43,878 nucleotides of DNA from Lachnospiraceae bacterium C10 (GCA_900100095.1 FMTN01000019.1:48142-92019); one strand, 5' to 3'. Shown: positions 17,701 through 26,019, counted from the first letter of the stretch. Notes: a model not told the origin generated them from the sequence alone. Made by a program: numbers and translations.

Positions 17701-19825
17701 AGGTTGCCGTAGCTGTAGGGACATTTGCAACAGGATTGACCTTGCTTACTATCACGTGAGCACGATCAGATGCTTTCACAGCTGTCATACTATTCAGAGT
17801 ATTCGTTACGACGCAATAATAATAACCATCTTCTGATGCGCTAAAACTTGTATCGGTCCCGCCGTTGATTGCTGTTCCATTAACGTCCGAGGCTGCTGCC
17901 TTATACCACTGATAGCTTAATGTCCCATTGTCTGTAACGCTGGCAGCAACATTAAGAATAATACTATCTCTAGGGGCAATCGTTCCGCCCTCAGGCTGTG
18001 TATTGATTGTCGGTATAACCGGCGCCGATGCAGCCAAGGAAACATTACCTGAGTCATTACCGGCAATGATCACATTCGCTTTGTCTGAAAAAAAGAAAGT
18101 GTCTGCATTCTGGGAACTGTGATATACACTATAGTTCGTTGTATAGTTAAAAGGGAGTGAGGCGTTAGTTTGAACCCCGATCTCTGCTGTGTTTGTCAAC
18201 GGGCCATCAAGAATAACTTTACCTGCAGCTTCTTGTCGTACAAAGACGTTGTTCTGAACTGTCCCTGATGCTCCCTGATAATTATCCTTTATTATCATAT
18301 TACCCTTGATGTGCATTTCAGATCCGCTCGGCACATGAATCCCACCACCTTTATACATATCGCCACTAGTATCGGTGATTCGGTTCCCTTTGATAGAACC
18401 GCCATAAATATATAGCTTACCATTGCTTTCTAATTCAATTCCACCACCGCCCCTGGATGCGTTATTATTCTTTATCTCACCGGCAAAGATATATACATTT
18501 CCGTATATACCGATACCACCACCCCATGAACCGTTGTTATCAGAGATCTCACCGCCGTACATATAAAAACCCGTTCGTGCTGAGATGGCTGGTTTATTTT
18601 GTTCGGCGACTTGTACGCCGCCACCATGGTTAGCGCCTGAGCTTCCTGTCAACTTGCCGTCGTAAAGGTTAAAAGTAGCGTTTCCATCCGCTCCGCTGAC
18701 ATACACAATGCCTCCGTAAGCACTGTCATTCGCAACAGTTCCACCGTTGATCGTCCCGCCATACATGTTAAATGTACCGCTGTTTATCTTAATGAAACCG
18801 CCGTGACGATCTGAATTGCCACTACCTGCTGTATTGTTTCCGACGGTAATACTTCCTGTTCCAACGGAGTCAAACAGATTGAATACACCTCCACCGTTGA
18901 TGAGAATGTCGGGACCTTCTCCGTCGCTAAAAGTAATGCTATGTCCATTCAAATCCAGATTCAGCGTTTCACCATTGTTAATAACATATTTACGCTCATT
19001 TACGCTCAAGTCTCCATCCAGGTAATAGTTTCCGCTCACCGGAAAGGTACTGCCTGTGTACTTTGTCAATGAAATGGTATCCCCATTGGTAACCTCACCG
19101 GTCGTGGTATTACCTATCTTCGGAGTAACAGATTTGACTTCCTCAAAAGTATTAGAATCAAACGTCACCTTTGACAGATCAAGCTTTAAAGCGGGACGAA
19201 CACCATACTCATTGCTCACATTGGTGCCACTATCATAGACGCTGCCTAAATCGCAGGACACGCACGCCGCTTTGCCATCATCGGCGCCGAGCGAGCGGAG
19301 CCACCAGTTATAGCCCCACACATCAGGTGTTGAACAATCTCTGACTTTTCTTGGCAATTGGTATGTATCATTTACTTCTGTCGTGCTTAACAGCCAGAGC
19401 TTTGCGTCCACTTCGTCGTCGCTGTCTGATCCTTTCACCTTAACCGTTTCAATTGCACCCGCTACGCTTGCAAAGCTGCCACCCGTACCTGTCAGATTAT
19501 CCAGATAAGTTTTGACATCAGAGCCACTGTATGCATTGCTGCTACCGAACTTGCTCTTGCCGATCGGCTCTTTGGCAAGCAGGGTAACCGTCCCAGCATT
19601 CTCTGCCGTAGACTCATCCTTTATGATGTACCAGTCTATATTGTTGAATTTCACCACTTTGCTTGAAAGTTCCGATGCGTCATCATTTTCTGCAGGAATG
19701 AGATTGGTATAGGTTGTTGTCTCTGCTTGCGCTGTCAGACTCATCCCAGGCACCAGCCCCATAACCATCGCCAGCGTGAGCAAAAAGCTCAGCAGCTTCC
19801 TTCCTAATTTTTCTTTTTTCTTCAT
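14702..19825 (-). CDS. Large secreted multidomain repeat protein (DUF6273, beta-helix, MBG/Ig-like, FN3, Big2)
   Basis: 1707 residues. Signal peptide 1-34 (KKKEKLGRKLLSFLLTLAMV, cleavage near AQA-ETT). Residues about 35-225 form a DUF6273-type domain, ending in the WWLRS...YGVRPAL signature. Residues about 260-590 are Gly/Asn-rich with short GGxIxxN-type turns, suggesting a right-handed beta-helix. An Ig-like unit follows (about 600-685), then two near-identical 78-residue MBG/YDG-like repeats (ATYGQTLANVTL...SHSYKANFTP), several related Ig-like units to about 1205, a Gly/Ser/Thr/Pro linker, a region of unknown fold, an FN3-like domain (about 1500-1595) and a C-terminal Big2 domain (about 1620-1707). 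There is no LPXTG motif, so release or non-covalent attachment is likely. Start ATG 19825 follows AAGGAGGAGT. Adhesion or glycan contact is inferred. Expression probably switches through the G/C tract in its promoter (19939-19968). Confidence 0.9.
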   Translation of the reverse strand: MKKKEKLGRKLLSFLLTLAMVMGLVPGMSLTAQAETTTYTNLIPAENDDASELSSKVVKFNNIDWYIIKDESTAENAGTVTLLAKEPIGKSKFGSSNAYSGSDVKTYLDNLTGTGGSFASVAGAIETVKVKGSDSDDEVDAKLWLLSTTEVNDTYQLPRKVRDCSTPDVWGYNWWLRSLGADDGKAACVSCDLGSVYDSGTNVSNEYGVRPALKLDLSKVTFDSNTFEEVKSVTPKIGNTTTGEVTNGDTISLTKYTGSTFPVSGNYYLDGDLSVNERKYVINNGETLNLDLNGHSITFSDGEGPDILINGGGVFNLFDSVGTGSITVGNNTAGSGNSDRHGGFIKINSGTFNMYGGTINGGTVANDSAYGGIVYVSGADGNATFNLYDGKLTGSSGANHGGGVQVAEQNKPAISARTGFYMYGGEISDNNGSWGGGIGIYGNVYIFAGEIKNNNASRGGGGIELESNGKLYIYGGSIKGNRITDTSGDMYKGGGIHVPSGSEMHIKGNMIIKDNYQGASGTVQNNVFVRQEAAGKVILDGPLTNTAEIGVQTNASLPFNYTTNYSVYHSSQNADTFFFSDKANVIIAGNDSGNVSLAASAPVIPTINTQPEGGTIAPRDSIILNVAASVTDNGTLSYQWYKAAASDVNGTAINGGTDTSFSASEDGYYYCVVTNTLNSMTAVKASDRAHVIVSKVNPVANVPTATATYGQTLANVTLTNPSGNTPGTWAWAVETSTNVGNVGSHSYKANFTPEDTEYYNTVNNVDVTVIVGKADPSATTPTATATYGQTLADVTLTNPDGNTPGTWAWAVETSTNVGNVGSHSYKANFTPTDTNNYKSVSDVDVTVTVAKADNPATVTSNATVLKGGHFVDLANNVALNGATGAVTYEISGEANGCSLEGSVLTSGNNQGTLIVNVTVASDENYNALATTSITVTITDKNPQTITATDVTATYGETDKSVSASVTTPTTGGGAISYTVKDGSVDYIDVASDGKLTIKKVPPTDGKAYVIITAAGTDDYAETTKEVTVTISKAEATVAAKDQSIMVDGTVPDLSAPVLDTHYSVTGLVGTDTLTTAPTLVYQKNGSAATPDSATAGTYDIVPSGASAGNNYNISYTNGTLTISEKQPATVTKVPTAKTLTYTGSAQALVTAGTAAGGEMQYALGTDATTVPNDGWSTSIPAGTEAKTYYVWYMAKGDGIAHTDSDPVCITVTISNSAPSGGGGSASEGTSPTTPTTPTQETYTVSVEHESSLSVATEITDGNAKVSEITGEQIQKITANSEETGGSVSASNTITIDVSGATQEVNSVELTKGTVERLADTAMSNNSVDTVTIQMTNVAVEMDAKTLEAVSQQATDDEIRLVVEDTQHVKLTTEQQSSIRQYTSAATFEAYFISGGTRIGNFKGGVAKVSVKYTLQAGSSRNFLHMIYLPLIGGTEYFPSRYFVDAKGYGWVQGDLLHFSDYAIVYDENKLNQDGELAMDPYSGLNQEAFDPDKSDFVEDDATVLANGKTAYQNGISLNSGLKLYQKGSTLGVTWGKVAGADGYRIYAAYCGSRMPVKPIKVTKKTTYTIKKLNGKKLNLKKNYKVYVVAYKKVDGVDKILGRTVTAHVVGRKNAKFSNPKKLTITSKTKVSIKTGKTTKVKAKVTLVSPKRKSLSDGHAPLLRFASSNKKIATVDKTGKVKGIGKGTCVIYVYAKNGYTKKVKITVK
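17334..17719. repeat. Two ~152-bp near-identical direct repeats inside the surface protein gene
   Basis: 17334-17485 and 17568-17719 differ at about five positions; the offset is 234 bp, exactly 78 codons, so gain or loss of a unit keeps the frame. The high nucleotide identity points to recent duplication or gene conversion. Confidence 0.88.
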
Positions 19826-19871
19826 ATATACTCCTCCTTGAGATTATTTTTTGACAAATCTGGTGCACGAA

Positions 19872-19916
19872 GGGCCTGCTGTTTTGTTTGTGCATCATAA
19901 ACAAAACAGCAGGCCC
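19872..19916 (-). promoter_or_regulatory. Perfect 18-bp leader hairpin of the surface protein mRNA
   Basis: GGGCCTGCTGTTTTGTTT (19872-19889) pairs with its complement at 19899-19916 around a 9-base loop. From the -10 at 19939-19944 the transcript should start near 19932, so the hairpin forms close to the 5' end, about 46 bases before the start codon. No T run follows on the minus strand; a role in mRNA stability or as a protein/RNA target is likelier than termination. Confidence 0.7.
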
Positions 19917-19938
19917 TCACCTCACGTATCTTATTTGT

Positions 19939-19968
19939 ATTATAACAAGGAGTACCCCCCCCCCGCAA
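19939..19968 (-). promoter_or_regulatory. Promoter with G10 homopolymer in the spacer; candidate phase-variable switch
   Basis: On the minus strand -10 TATAAT is at 19939-19944. Upstream lies a run of ten G (plus-strand C at 19955-19964) and then TTGC. The best -35, TTGCGG (19963-19968), uses two of the G, leaving an 18-bp spacer; nine G would give the optimal 17. Slippage in the tract would therefore change promoter strength for the surface protein gene. Confidence 0.7.
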
Positions 19969-20005
19969 GAAGAATCATGTGTCAACCAAACATTATTCTA
20001 CCTTC

Positions 20006-20034
20006 AAAAAAGGGGTGTTTTCACACCCCCTTTT
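20006..20034 (-). terminator. Terminator of the chemoreceptor gene
   Basis: On the minus strand AAAAGGGGGTG and CACCCCTTTTTT flank a short loop, giving a stem followed by T6. It lies about 170 bases after the chemoreceptor stop, beyond the structured repeat region. Confidence 0.85.
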
Positions 20035-20074
20035 CATATACTATCTTTCTACTTCCGTATTCTTTTAAGACAGC

Positions 20075-20208
20075 GTCAAGACTCGCTCGCGAGTCTTGCG
20101 CGCCGGATTCGGGTCTGCTTCAGCAGACAAATTCCTGTCCGAATCCGTGCGCATCCTCGCGGAGAGTTTAACTCAGTCGGAGCTTGTACTCCGACTGAGT
20201 TAAACTCT
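20075..20208 (-). repeat. Dispersed 3'-end repeat, copy C, expanded into nested inverted repeats
   Basis: Three stems occupy this block. AGAGTTTAACTCAGTCGGAG (20163-20182) pairs with 20189-20208 as a perfect 20-bp arm with a 6-base loop; the chemoreceptor stop TAA (20200-20202) is inside. GGATTCGG/CCGAATCC (about 20104-20111 / 20143-20150) encloses TCTGCT/AGCAGA. CAAGACTCGC/GCGAGTCTTG (20077-20086 / 20089-20098) is the third. Compared with copy D (39183-39208) the two halves of the element are separated here by about 108 bp that begins and ends with inverted copies of them. Confidence 0.85.
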
Positions 20209-21945
20209 AAACTGCTCAATCAGCTGGTTCAAGGTCTCGGACTGCTCGGAAAGCTCCTGTGATACAGCTGAGCTCTCTTCTGCTGTTGCGGAGTTGTTCT
20301 GAATAACATCTGAAATCTGCTCGATTCCGGCATTGATCTCATTCATGCTGGTAGCCTGATTCCGTGCCATCTCACCGGACTGGCGCATCATCTCAGATAC
20401 CTGCTCAACGGTCTGCTGAACACGGGACATAACTTCTGTCGTATCATTTACAACCTTATTACCGTTCTCAATCTCCGTTAAAGTTGTATTTACCAGTTCA
20501 TGTGTATTGTTAACAGCCTCATTACTCTGTGCTGCCAGATCACCAATCTCTTCTGCTACTACAGCAAATCCACGACCGGCCTCTCCTGCACGTGCTGCCT
20601 CAATAGAAGCATTTAAAGCAAGAAGCTGTGTCTGAGAAGCGATGGATTCAATTGTATTGGTAACATTCTCAATCTCTTTGGAAGCTTCTGTGATTCTCTG
20701 CATTGCTTCCGTCAGTTCCTTCATCTTCTGAGCACTGTCCTCAGCTGCTCTCTTACCTTCATCCGACATCGCAGCACCCTTCTCTGCAGTCTCTGCAAGA
20801 ATCTGTGTCTGCTCATTTACCGTATTCACGGAAGCTGTAAGCTCCTGTACAACGGCAGCCTGATCAGTTGCTCCTTCTGCCAGATCAGATGCTCCCTGAG
20901 ACATGTTATGTGCACCGGAAGATACCTGGCTGGAAGACTCCTTCACCTGACTTAAGGTGTGGGAAAGTGTTGTTACAATATTATCAAGATAGTCCTTGAT
21001 GCTTTCATAATCACCGACATAAAGTTCCGGATGCTGTGTACTGCTGGTGAAATCACCAGATGCAACCTTCTCCAAGGTCTGTCCCATATCCAGAAGAGCA
21101 TCTCTTGTGATACCGGTTGATTTCTTAAGATCCGCACTCAATTCACCAAGCTCATCGGAGGATTCGTATGTTAATGTGAGATTTAATTTACCCTCTGCCA
21201 TATCCTGTGATGCACGATGAATCTCTTCTACCGGAATCAGGATGGAATCCGTAAGTTTTCTTCTGGCATCTCTTAAGAATAACAGTGTAACAAGTGCTAC
21301 AAGAAGGGAAATCACCGCCATAACAACCATCAAGATTCTTCCCATCAGCCAGAGGTGATCCGATGCCGCACCCATATCGGCATTAACTTCCTTCATGGTT
21401 GCAGCCAACGCTGCGATTCCCTCTGAAACTTTTCCGTTCAAAAGCTGATAAAGCTCCTTGGAATTGCTTGGCTCAAGGGTTGTTGGATCAATGGTAGCCG
21501 ATGCATACAGGTCGTTCATCTCCTTCACATAAGACTCTAAAGTCTTAAGATTCTTAGAAAAGGTATCATACTGCTCTGCCGTAATGTACTTCTTCAGAAC
21601 ATTGATATTCTCATCAATTCCCGTAATATTATCCTGCAAACCACTTAATGCATCATCCCGAACACTCTGATCGGTTGTAGAATAACCAATCCAAATCTTC
21701 GCTTTGATTGCCTGCAGATCCGTTCGAATGTCACCCTGTGCGATACCGGACTTGTAGTTCTTATCATACATCTTATAGAATCCATAACCGGCCAAAAACA
21801 ACGTAACGCCCATGACAACCACCAGAATCAATGTAAAAATCTGGATTTTCTGAAATGTCTTCTTAAATTTATCCGACACCTTCAGTTCCTTAATCTCTTC
21901 CGGATCAAGGCCTAAAACTTTCTGAAAAAATTTTCCTGCCAACAT
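20200..21945 (-). CDS. Methyl-accepting chemotaxis protein (transmembrane receptor)
   Basis: 581 residues. TM1 is at about 34-55, an extracytoplasmic four-helix-bundle-type sensor domain spans about 56-203, TM2 is at about 204-224, and a HAMP region follows (about 226-280). The cytoplasmic signalling coiled coil has the highly conserved hairpin tip [20 protein letters not shown] with its continuation [10 protein letters not shown] (438-467), which contacts CheA and CheW. Its ligand is unknown. ATG 21945 follows GTAGGAGG. The last codons and the stop fall inside the structured repeat 20075-20208. It appears to be a single-gene unit with its own promoter (21981-22009) and terminator. Confidence 0.95.
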   Translation of the reverse strand: MLAGKFFQKVLGLDPEEIKELKVSDKFKKTFQKIQIFTLILVVVMGVTLFLAGYGFYKMYDKNYKSGIAQGDIRTDLQAIKAKIWIGYSTTDQSVRDDALSGLQDNITGIDENINVLKKYITAEQYDTFSKNLKTLESYVKEMNDLYASATIDPTTLEPSNSKELYQLLNGKVSEGIAALAATMKEVNADMGAASDHLWLMGRILMVVMAVISLLVALVTLLFLRDARRKLTDSILIPVEEIHRASQDMAEGKLNLTLTYESSDELGELSADLKKSTGITRDALLDMGQTLEKVASGDFTSSTQHPELYVGDYESIKDYLDNIVTTLSHTLSQVKESSSQVSSGAHNMSQGASDLAEGATDQAAVVQELTASVNTVNEQTQILAETAEKGAAMSDEGKRAAEDSAQKMKELTEAMQRITEASKEIENVTNTIESIASQTQLLALNASIEAARAGEAGRGFAVVAEEIGDLAAQSNEAVNNTHELVNTTLTEIENGNKVVNDTTEVMSRVQQTVEQVSEMMRQSGEMARNQATSMNEINAGIEQISDVIQNNSATAEESSAVSQELSEQSETLNQLIEQFRV

Positions 21946-21980
21946 AAATAACCTCCTACGTAAATCGGATTTATAACTCT

Positions 21981-22009
21981 ATTATATCCTATAGTGCCTG
22001 TCCTTCCAA
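21981..22009 (-). promoter_or_regulatory. Candidate promoter of the chemoreceptor gene
   Basis: Minus-strand TTGGAA (22004-22009), a 17-bp spacer and TATAAT (21981-21986). This is a sigma-A pattern; I see no convincing sigma-D motility promoter. Confidence 0.6.
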
Positions 22010-22047
22010 CCAATTTTTAGTTGTCGTGTTCACTTTTTATACCTCCA

Positions 22048-22569
22048 TCACCATTCGATTCCCTCTCGACTGGTTATCCCCACATCATAAGGATGACGAA
22101 CCTTTTGCATTTCGGTAATATAATCGGCTGCCGCAAGGATTCTTTCGGAAGGATTATAGCCGGTCAATACAATCTCTCTGGTCTCATTACTATAAGATAG
22201 AAGTTCTAGCACCCGCTCCTCCGGGAGCAGGTGATATCGAATCGCATGGAGTACCTCATCCAATACCAGCAGTCGTTTTGCCTTCCCCTCTTCCTTCAAA
22301 AAAAGGAGTCCCTTATCTGCCAGATCGCTGTATTCTTTTGCTGCCGCCTCCTTCTGCTCTTCTGTCATAGAAGAAAAGAAGGGATAGCTTCCCTTCTGTG
22401 TCAAGACATCAACGCCGTCCATCTTCCTTAGGCATGCAATCTCACCGGACGTTCCATCTTTTAGAAATTGGACGAAGAGAACCTGAAAGCCACGTGACGC
22501 CGCTCTTAGTGCAAGACCGGTGGCTGCCGTTGTCTTTCCTTTTCCATTTCCATAATAGATATGTACCAT
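22048..22569 (-). CDS. cobO: Cob(I)yrinic acid a,c-diamide adenosyltransferase (CobO/BtuR family)
   Basis: 173 residues. P-loop GNGKGKTT (7-14) followed by AATGLALRA, the inverted-orientation Walker motif of this family; then LLVLDEVLHAIRYHLL (about 100-115), EIVLTGYNPSERIL and the C-terminal ADYITEM...HPYDVGITSREGIEW signature. The enzyme transfers adenosine from ATP to the cobalt of reduced corrinoids, a step in coenzyme B12 synthesis or salvage. No other cobalamin gene and no cobalamin riboswitch is seen nearby, so it is a stand-alone salvage gene here. ATG 22569 is preceded by AAAGGTAG. It is slightly shorter than typical CobO (about 190-200) because the N-terminal extension is absent. 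Confidence 0.93.
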   Translation of the reverse strand: MVHIYYGNGKGKTTAATGLALRAASRGFQVLFVQFLKDGTSGEIACLRKMDGVDVLTQKGSYPFFSSMTEEQKEAAAKEYSDLADKGLLFLKEEGKAKRLLVLDEVLHAIRYHLLPEERVLELLSYSNETREIVLTGYNPSERILAAADYITEMQKVRHPYDVGITSREGIEW

Positions 22570-22667
22570 CTCACACTACCTTTCTATTGATTGCCATCTT
22601 TCTGATTACATGCATACATATCGATAATACGGAATTAAGCTACGCATGTCCTCTAAAATCTATTCTA

Positions 22668-22695
22668 ACTATACCATACAAGCTAACTTTTACAA
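22668..22695 (-). promoter_or_regulatory. Candidate cobO promoter
   Basis: Minus-strand TTGTAA (22690-22695), a 16-bp spacer and TATAGT (22668-22673), about 100 bases upstream of cobO. Confidence 0.5.
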
Positions 22696-22827
22696 TCTTA
22701 AGAAATTCTTAAACATTTACCCTATTTCATGTTAAAATTTTTTGACATACAATACATATCGTAAAGGTTATAACCGAAGCACAGAGGCGGCCGGGGCCCA
22801 TGCGCCGCTTCTTATAAAGGAGTAGAT

Positions 22828-23574
22828 ATGAATCGCATTTTAGTGGCTGATGATGAGGCTGATATTCGCAACGCCTTGAGAATATACCTGCAGGCGGAAG
22901 GGTACGAAGTTGAGGAAGCATCCAATGGACAGGAGGTTCTTAAGATTCTGAAAGAATCCCAGGATACCGAGTCTACCGCCTTCCAACTCGTACTTCTAGA
23001 CATCATGATGCCGGTTATGGATGGTATCATCTGTCTGCATAACATCCGGGAGTCCTATAATCTACCGGTTATCCTTTTAACCGCCAAGTCCGAGAATTCG
23101 GATAAAGTTCTGGGATTAACGGTTGGAGCGGATGACTATGTAACGAAGCCTTTTGACCCGGTGGAACTGATCGCCCGTGTGAAAAGCCAGTTACGCAGGT
23201 ATCTTCTGCTTGGCAACGCAGCATCCGCACCTGAGACAGAAAAGGCATCTCATCTGACCATTGGAGGAATTGAACTCTTCGATGACGAGAAAAAGGTAAC
23301 CCTCGACGGCGCTATAGTTTCACTTACTCCAACCGAGTACGACATTCTGAAACTTTTGATGCGAAACCCGGGAAAAGTTTTTGCTCCGGCAGAAATCTAT
23401 CGGAACGTTTGGGAGGATCCGATTCCCGGTGCCGAAGGTACCGTCGCTGTTCATATCCGCCATCTACGCGAAAAGTTAGAGTTCAACCCGGCTGACCCCC
23501 GCTACCTGATGGTCGTCTGGGGACAGGGCTATAAGATCACTCCGGGGAATAGAGAGGACAGGGATACATTATGA
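22828..23574 (+). CDS. OmpR-family response regulator (VanR-like)
   Basis: 248 residues. Receiver domain with DDE at 8-10, phosphoacceptor Asp58 in VLLDIMMPVMDG, conserved Thr and Lys in LTAKSE and YVTKPFDP; a short insertion (KESQDTEST) precedes Asp58. The winged-helix DNA-binding domain spans about 145-245 (LTPTEYDILKLLMRNPGKVF, HIRHLREKLEF, VVWGQGYKI). AAAGGAG lies 7 bases before the ATG. It overlaps the kinase gene by 4 bases (ATGA). Upstream, CTTAA half-sites 11 bp apart (22697-22701, 22708-22712) resemble tandem OmpR-type binding sites, and TTGACA at 22742-22747 is a possible -35 without an optimal -10. A GC-rich hairpin lies in the leader at about 22784-22812. Its targets are unknown. 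Confidence 0.92.
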   Translation: MNRILVADDEADIRNALRIYLQAEGYEVEEASNGQEVLKILKESQDTESTAFQLVLLDIMMPVMDGIICLHNIRESYNLPVILLTAKSENSDKVLGLTVGADDYVTKPFDPVELIARVKSQLRRYLLLGNAASAPETEKASHLTIGGIELFDDEKKVTLDGAIVSLTPTEYDILKLLMRNPGKVFAPAEIYRNVWEDPIPGAEGTVAVHIRHLREKLEFNPADPRYLMVVWGQGYKITPGNREDRDTL

Positions 23575-25931
23575 AACAAAACTGGAAGACGCGCACCCTA
23601 TGGAAGGTGCTTCTACCGATTTTACAAATTTTATGCATCACTACAACGGTGGTATTCACACTGCTGGCGTGCTACATTTTAGAACGCAGTGACATGCGGC
23701 AGGTCAATTCTACCAATATGATACAGACAGCAAGACAAACCATTACCAAAAACAACAGTATGCTTGCTGCGACACATGTAGCAGATAAAAGCTACGGGAG
23801 GAATCTCCTATCTGACAGCAACTTTCAATACGGCATTATTACAGGCTACGGTACTGATCCTGATCGCTATATCAAGCAACTTACTGCTGATCGTCTCAGT
23901 GATCCGAAGTTATATGCGTTCCAGAACTTCGAAGACTTAAGCCTGCTTGATCCAAAGAACACAAAGGAAGTTACAATTTTACACTATCCATGCGATGAGA
24001 ATTCCAGATATTATCCATCCGCAGAAGGTTTTCTGTCTGCCGGAAGCATTCTTACCGACCAGTCCACCGACAAGCACACCATCGAAGGTTTCGGGATTGA
24101 CACGAAAAGCCGCATTCCTTACGTCAAAGCTGACGGCACCTGGTTCCCGCTGTCGAATGAATTCTCCTACTACACCCAGATTCGAGTTGGAGACAAGCGC
24201 GTATATACCAGTGTTATGCCCGATTCCGATGAGAAGAATCTGTTAACCGAAAAGGAAATCGAAAATGTCATCACACAGAAACAGATTGATGCAAAACAGG
24301 CAGATGTGACCCACGAAATCGGCTATGGCGATTCTGAATCCGGCATAGAGAACGGAAGTATCCATGTTCTTCCAAAGGATTTAAAGAGCCTCAATGCAGA
24401 TAAACTGAAAAAGGAACATAAACTTTCTACAAAGAAAGCCACACTGGATTCCATAGCAACCTTTACCACCAACCACAGTGCTTCTTCTGAAGAGGCCATT
24501 ATTGTATCCTATGTTCCTCAGCAGCTGGATACAAGCCTGAATGATTCCTATGTCAAGGCGGCAGCCTTCATCCGCCTCTTCTATAACAACCGCTACCTAT
24601 TTATCATAGGTGCCATTCTGTCATTGATCGGATTCATTATTACTACCACCCTGTTTATCTGCCTGAGTGGTCACGTCGTGGATCCTATGCCGGGAAGCAA
24701 TGAGGAGAACATTCGTAAACTCTCAGACGGCTCTTTCCTGCAGCGCTGGGGAATTGCCCGGATACCAATGGACCTCTGGGTGCTTTTATTCTTCTGTTAC
24801 ATCGGTATAACCGGCGCCTGGGCCAGCTCTACCACCTACGGATTCCGTAATATTATGTTATCCGCCATCCTTTACTGTATCATCGGAGGCGTAGTTGCAG
24901 AATGTCTGCTCTACATCCTCGTTGTAAATGTCAAGCTTGGCAATATGGTGCGCCGTACCCTGCTGTGTCGTATTCTCTATGCTTTTATCAGAATCAAAAG
25001 TGCGTCAAATCTGAAAAAGAAGGCCTTTCGAGGCTTTGTCCTTGTGACCGGAATCGAATTTATTGCATTCCTCTTTATGTCGTCCGCCATAACCTCAAGT
25101 ATCACCGGCATCCTGTTTGTCTGCTGGGTATTCCTCCGGGCTGCTGTATTTTTCGCACTGAGAGAGGGAACCAACGCATTGACCAAGACACTCGATACCG
25201 CTGTTGCAGAGCGAATGAAGTCGGAACGTTTTCAGACACAGCTGATCACCAATGTGTCTCACGACATCAAGACACCACTGACTTCCATCATCAGTTACGT
25301 GGATCTTCTGTCCAAAGAGGATTTAAAGAATGAGAAGGCGGAAGAATATGTCAGCGTACTCTCCCGTCAGTCTGCAAGACTGAAAAAGCTGATTCAGGAT
25401 CTCATTGATGCCAGCAAGGCCTCATCCGGCTGTATTCCTCTTCACATGCAGAAGGTAAACAGCTCTGTCATCCTGTCGCAGGCTGCCGGAGAATTTGAAG
25501 AAAAACTGAAAGCAAACGGTATTACCTTACAGACTTTTGTTACGGCCAATGAGACGGACAATTCAAACGAAATGTATGTCAGTGCTGACCCACAGCAGCT
25601 CTGGAGAATTTTCAACAATCTTCTGTCCAACATCAGCAAGTATGCCCAGCATTCCACCAGGGCTTATGTGGATCTTGAGGAAAAGGACGGATGGGCACAT
25701 TTCATTTTCCGTAACATCTCTGCCCAGGCACTTCACGTGGATGCAGACGAACTGCTCGAACGCTTCGTCCAGGGAGATACCTCCCGAAGCACAGAAGGCA
25801 GCGGACTCGGTCTTGCCATTGCAAAAAGCCTGACCGAGCTGATGGGCGGAACCTTCCGGTTGACCGTAGACGGCGACCTGTTCAAAGTAACGGTTTCTCT
25901 GCCGGTTCTTACCGTAGAAGAGGCCATATAG
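23571..25931 (+). CDS. Membrane sensor histidine kinase
   Basis: 786 residues. TM1 at about 12-36, a large extracytoplasmic region (about 37-340), TM2 near 343-367, then four further hydrophobic segments between about 395 and 535, which is unusual for this class. HisKA has VSHDIKTPLTSIISYVDLL with phospho-accepting His564. In the ATPase domain the N-box is FNNLLSNISKYA (about 680-690) and G2 is GSGLGLAIAK (743-752). The usual G1 DxGxG is replaced by FRNISAQ (713-719), a degeneration seen in several Firmicute kinases of this type. It starts in a 4-base overlap with its regulator. A transcription terminator follows at 25941-25984. The stimulus is unknown; the mixed periplasmic and multi-TM sensor could detect envelope stress. 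Confidence 0.92.
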   Translation: MKQNWKTRTLWKVLLPILQILCITTTVVFTLLACYILERSDMRQVNSTNMIQTARQTITKNNSMLAATHVADKSYGRNLLSDSNFQYGIITGYGTDPDRYIKQLTADRLSDPKLYAFQNFEDLSLLDPKNTKEVTILHYPCDENSRYYPSAEGFLSAGSILTDQSTDKHTIEGFGIDTKSRIPYVKADGTWFPLSNEFSYYTQIRVGDKRVYTSVMPDSDEKNLLTEKEIENVITQKQIDAKQADVTHEIGYGDSESGIENGSIHVLPKDLKSLNADKLKKEHKLSTKKATLDSIATFTTNHSASSEEAIIVSYVPQQLDTSLNDSYVKAAAFIRLFYNNRYLFIIGAILSLIGFIITTTLFICLSGHVVDPMPGSNEENIRKLSDGSFLQRWGIARIPMDLWVLLFFCYIGITGAWASSTTYGFRNIMLSAILYCIIGGVVAECLLYILVVNVKLGNMVRRTLLCRILYAFIRIKSASNLKKKAFRGFVLVTGIEFIAFLFMSSAITSSITGILFVCWVFLRAAVFFALREGTNALTKTLDTAVAERMKSERFQTQLITNVSHDIKTPLTSIISYVDLLSKEDLKNEKAEEYVSVLSRQSARLKKLIQDLIDASKASSGCIPLHMQKVNSSVILSQAAGEFEEKLKANGITLQTFVTANETDNSNEMYVSADPQQLWRIFNNLLSNISKYAQHSTRAYVDLEEKDGWAHFIFRNISAQALHVDADELLERFVQGDTSRSTEGSGLGLAIAKSLTELMGGTFRLTVDGDLFKVTVSLPVLTVEEAI

Positions 25932-25940
25932 ATCCGTTGG

Positions 25941-25984
25941 GACTGTGAAATGAGTCAAATCGTTTTCACAGTCTCTTTTTTATT
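25941..25984 (+). terminator. Terminator of the regulator/kinase operon
   Basis: GACTGTGAAA (25941-25950) pairs with TTTCACAGTC (25964-25973), followed by TCTTTTTTATT. Confidence 0.9.
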
Positions 25985-26019
25985 GAAAAACCTATCCCTC
26001 CTGCGGTAGACTGAAACTG

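Noticed and set aside
20075-20208. CRISPR-like repeats
   Set aside because: The repeats are inverted, not direct with spacers, and the same units are scattered at gene ends tens of kilobases apart.
22742-22774. TTGACA...TATAAC as a strong promoter for the response regulator
   Set aside because: The spacer is 20-21 bp, outside the normal range; mentioned only as a possible -35 in the gene entry.
22570-22827. Cobalamin riboswitch upstream of cobO
   Set aside because: I looked for a B12-box-like core and a long structured leader on the minus strand and saw neither; only a simple promoter is present.
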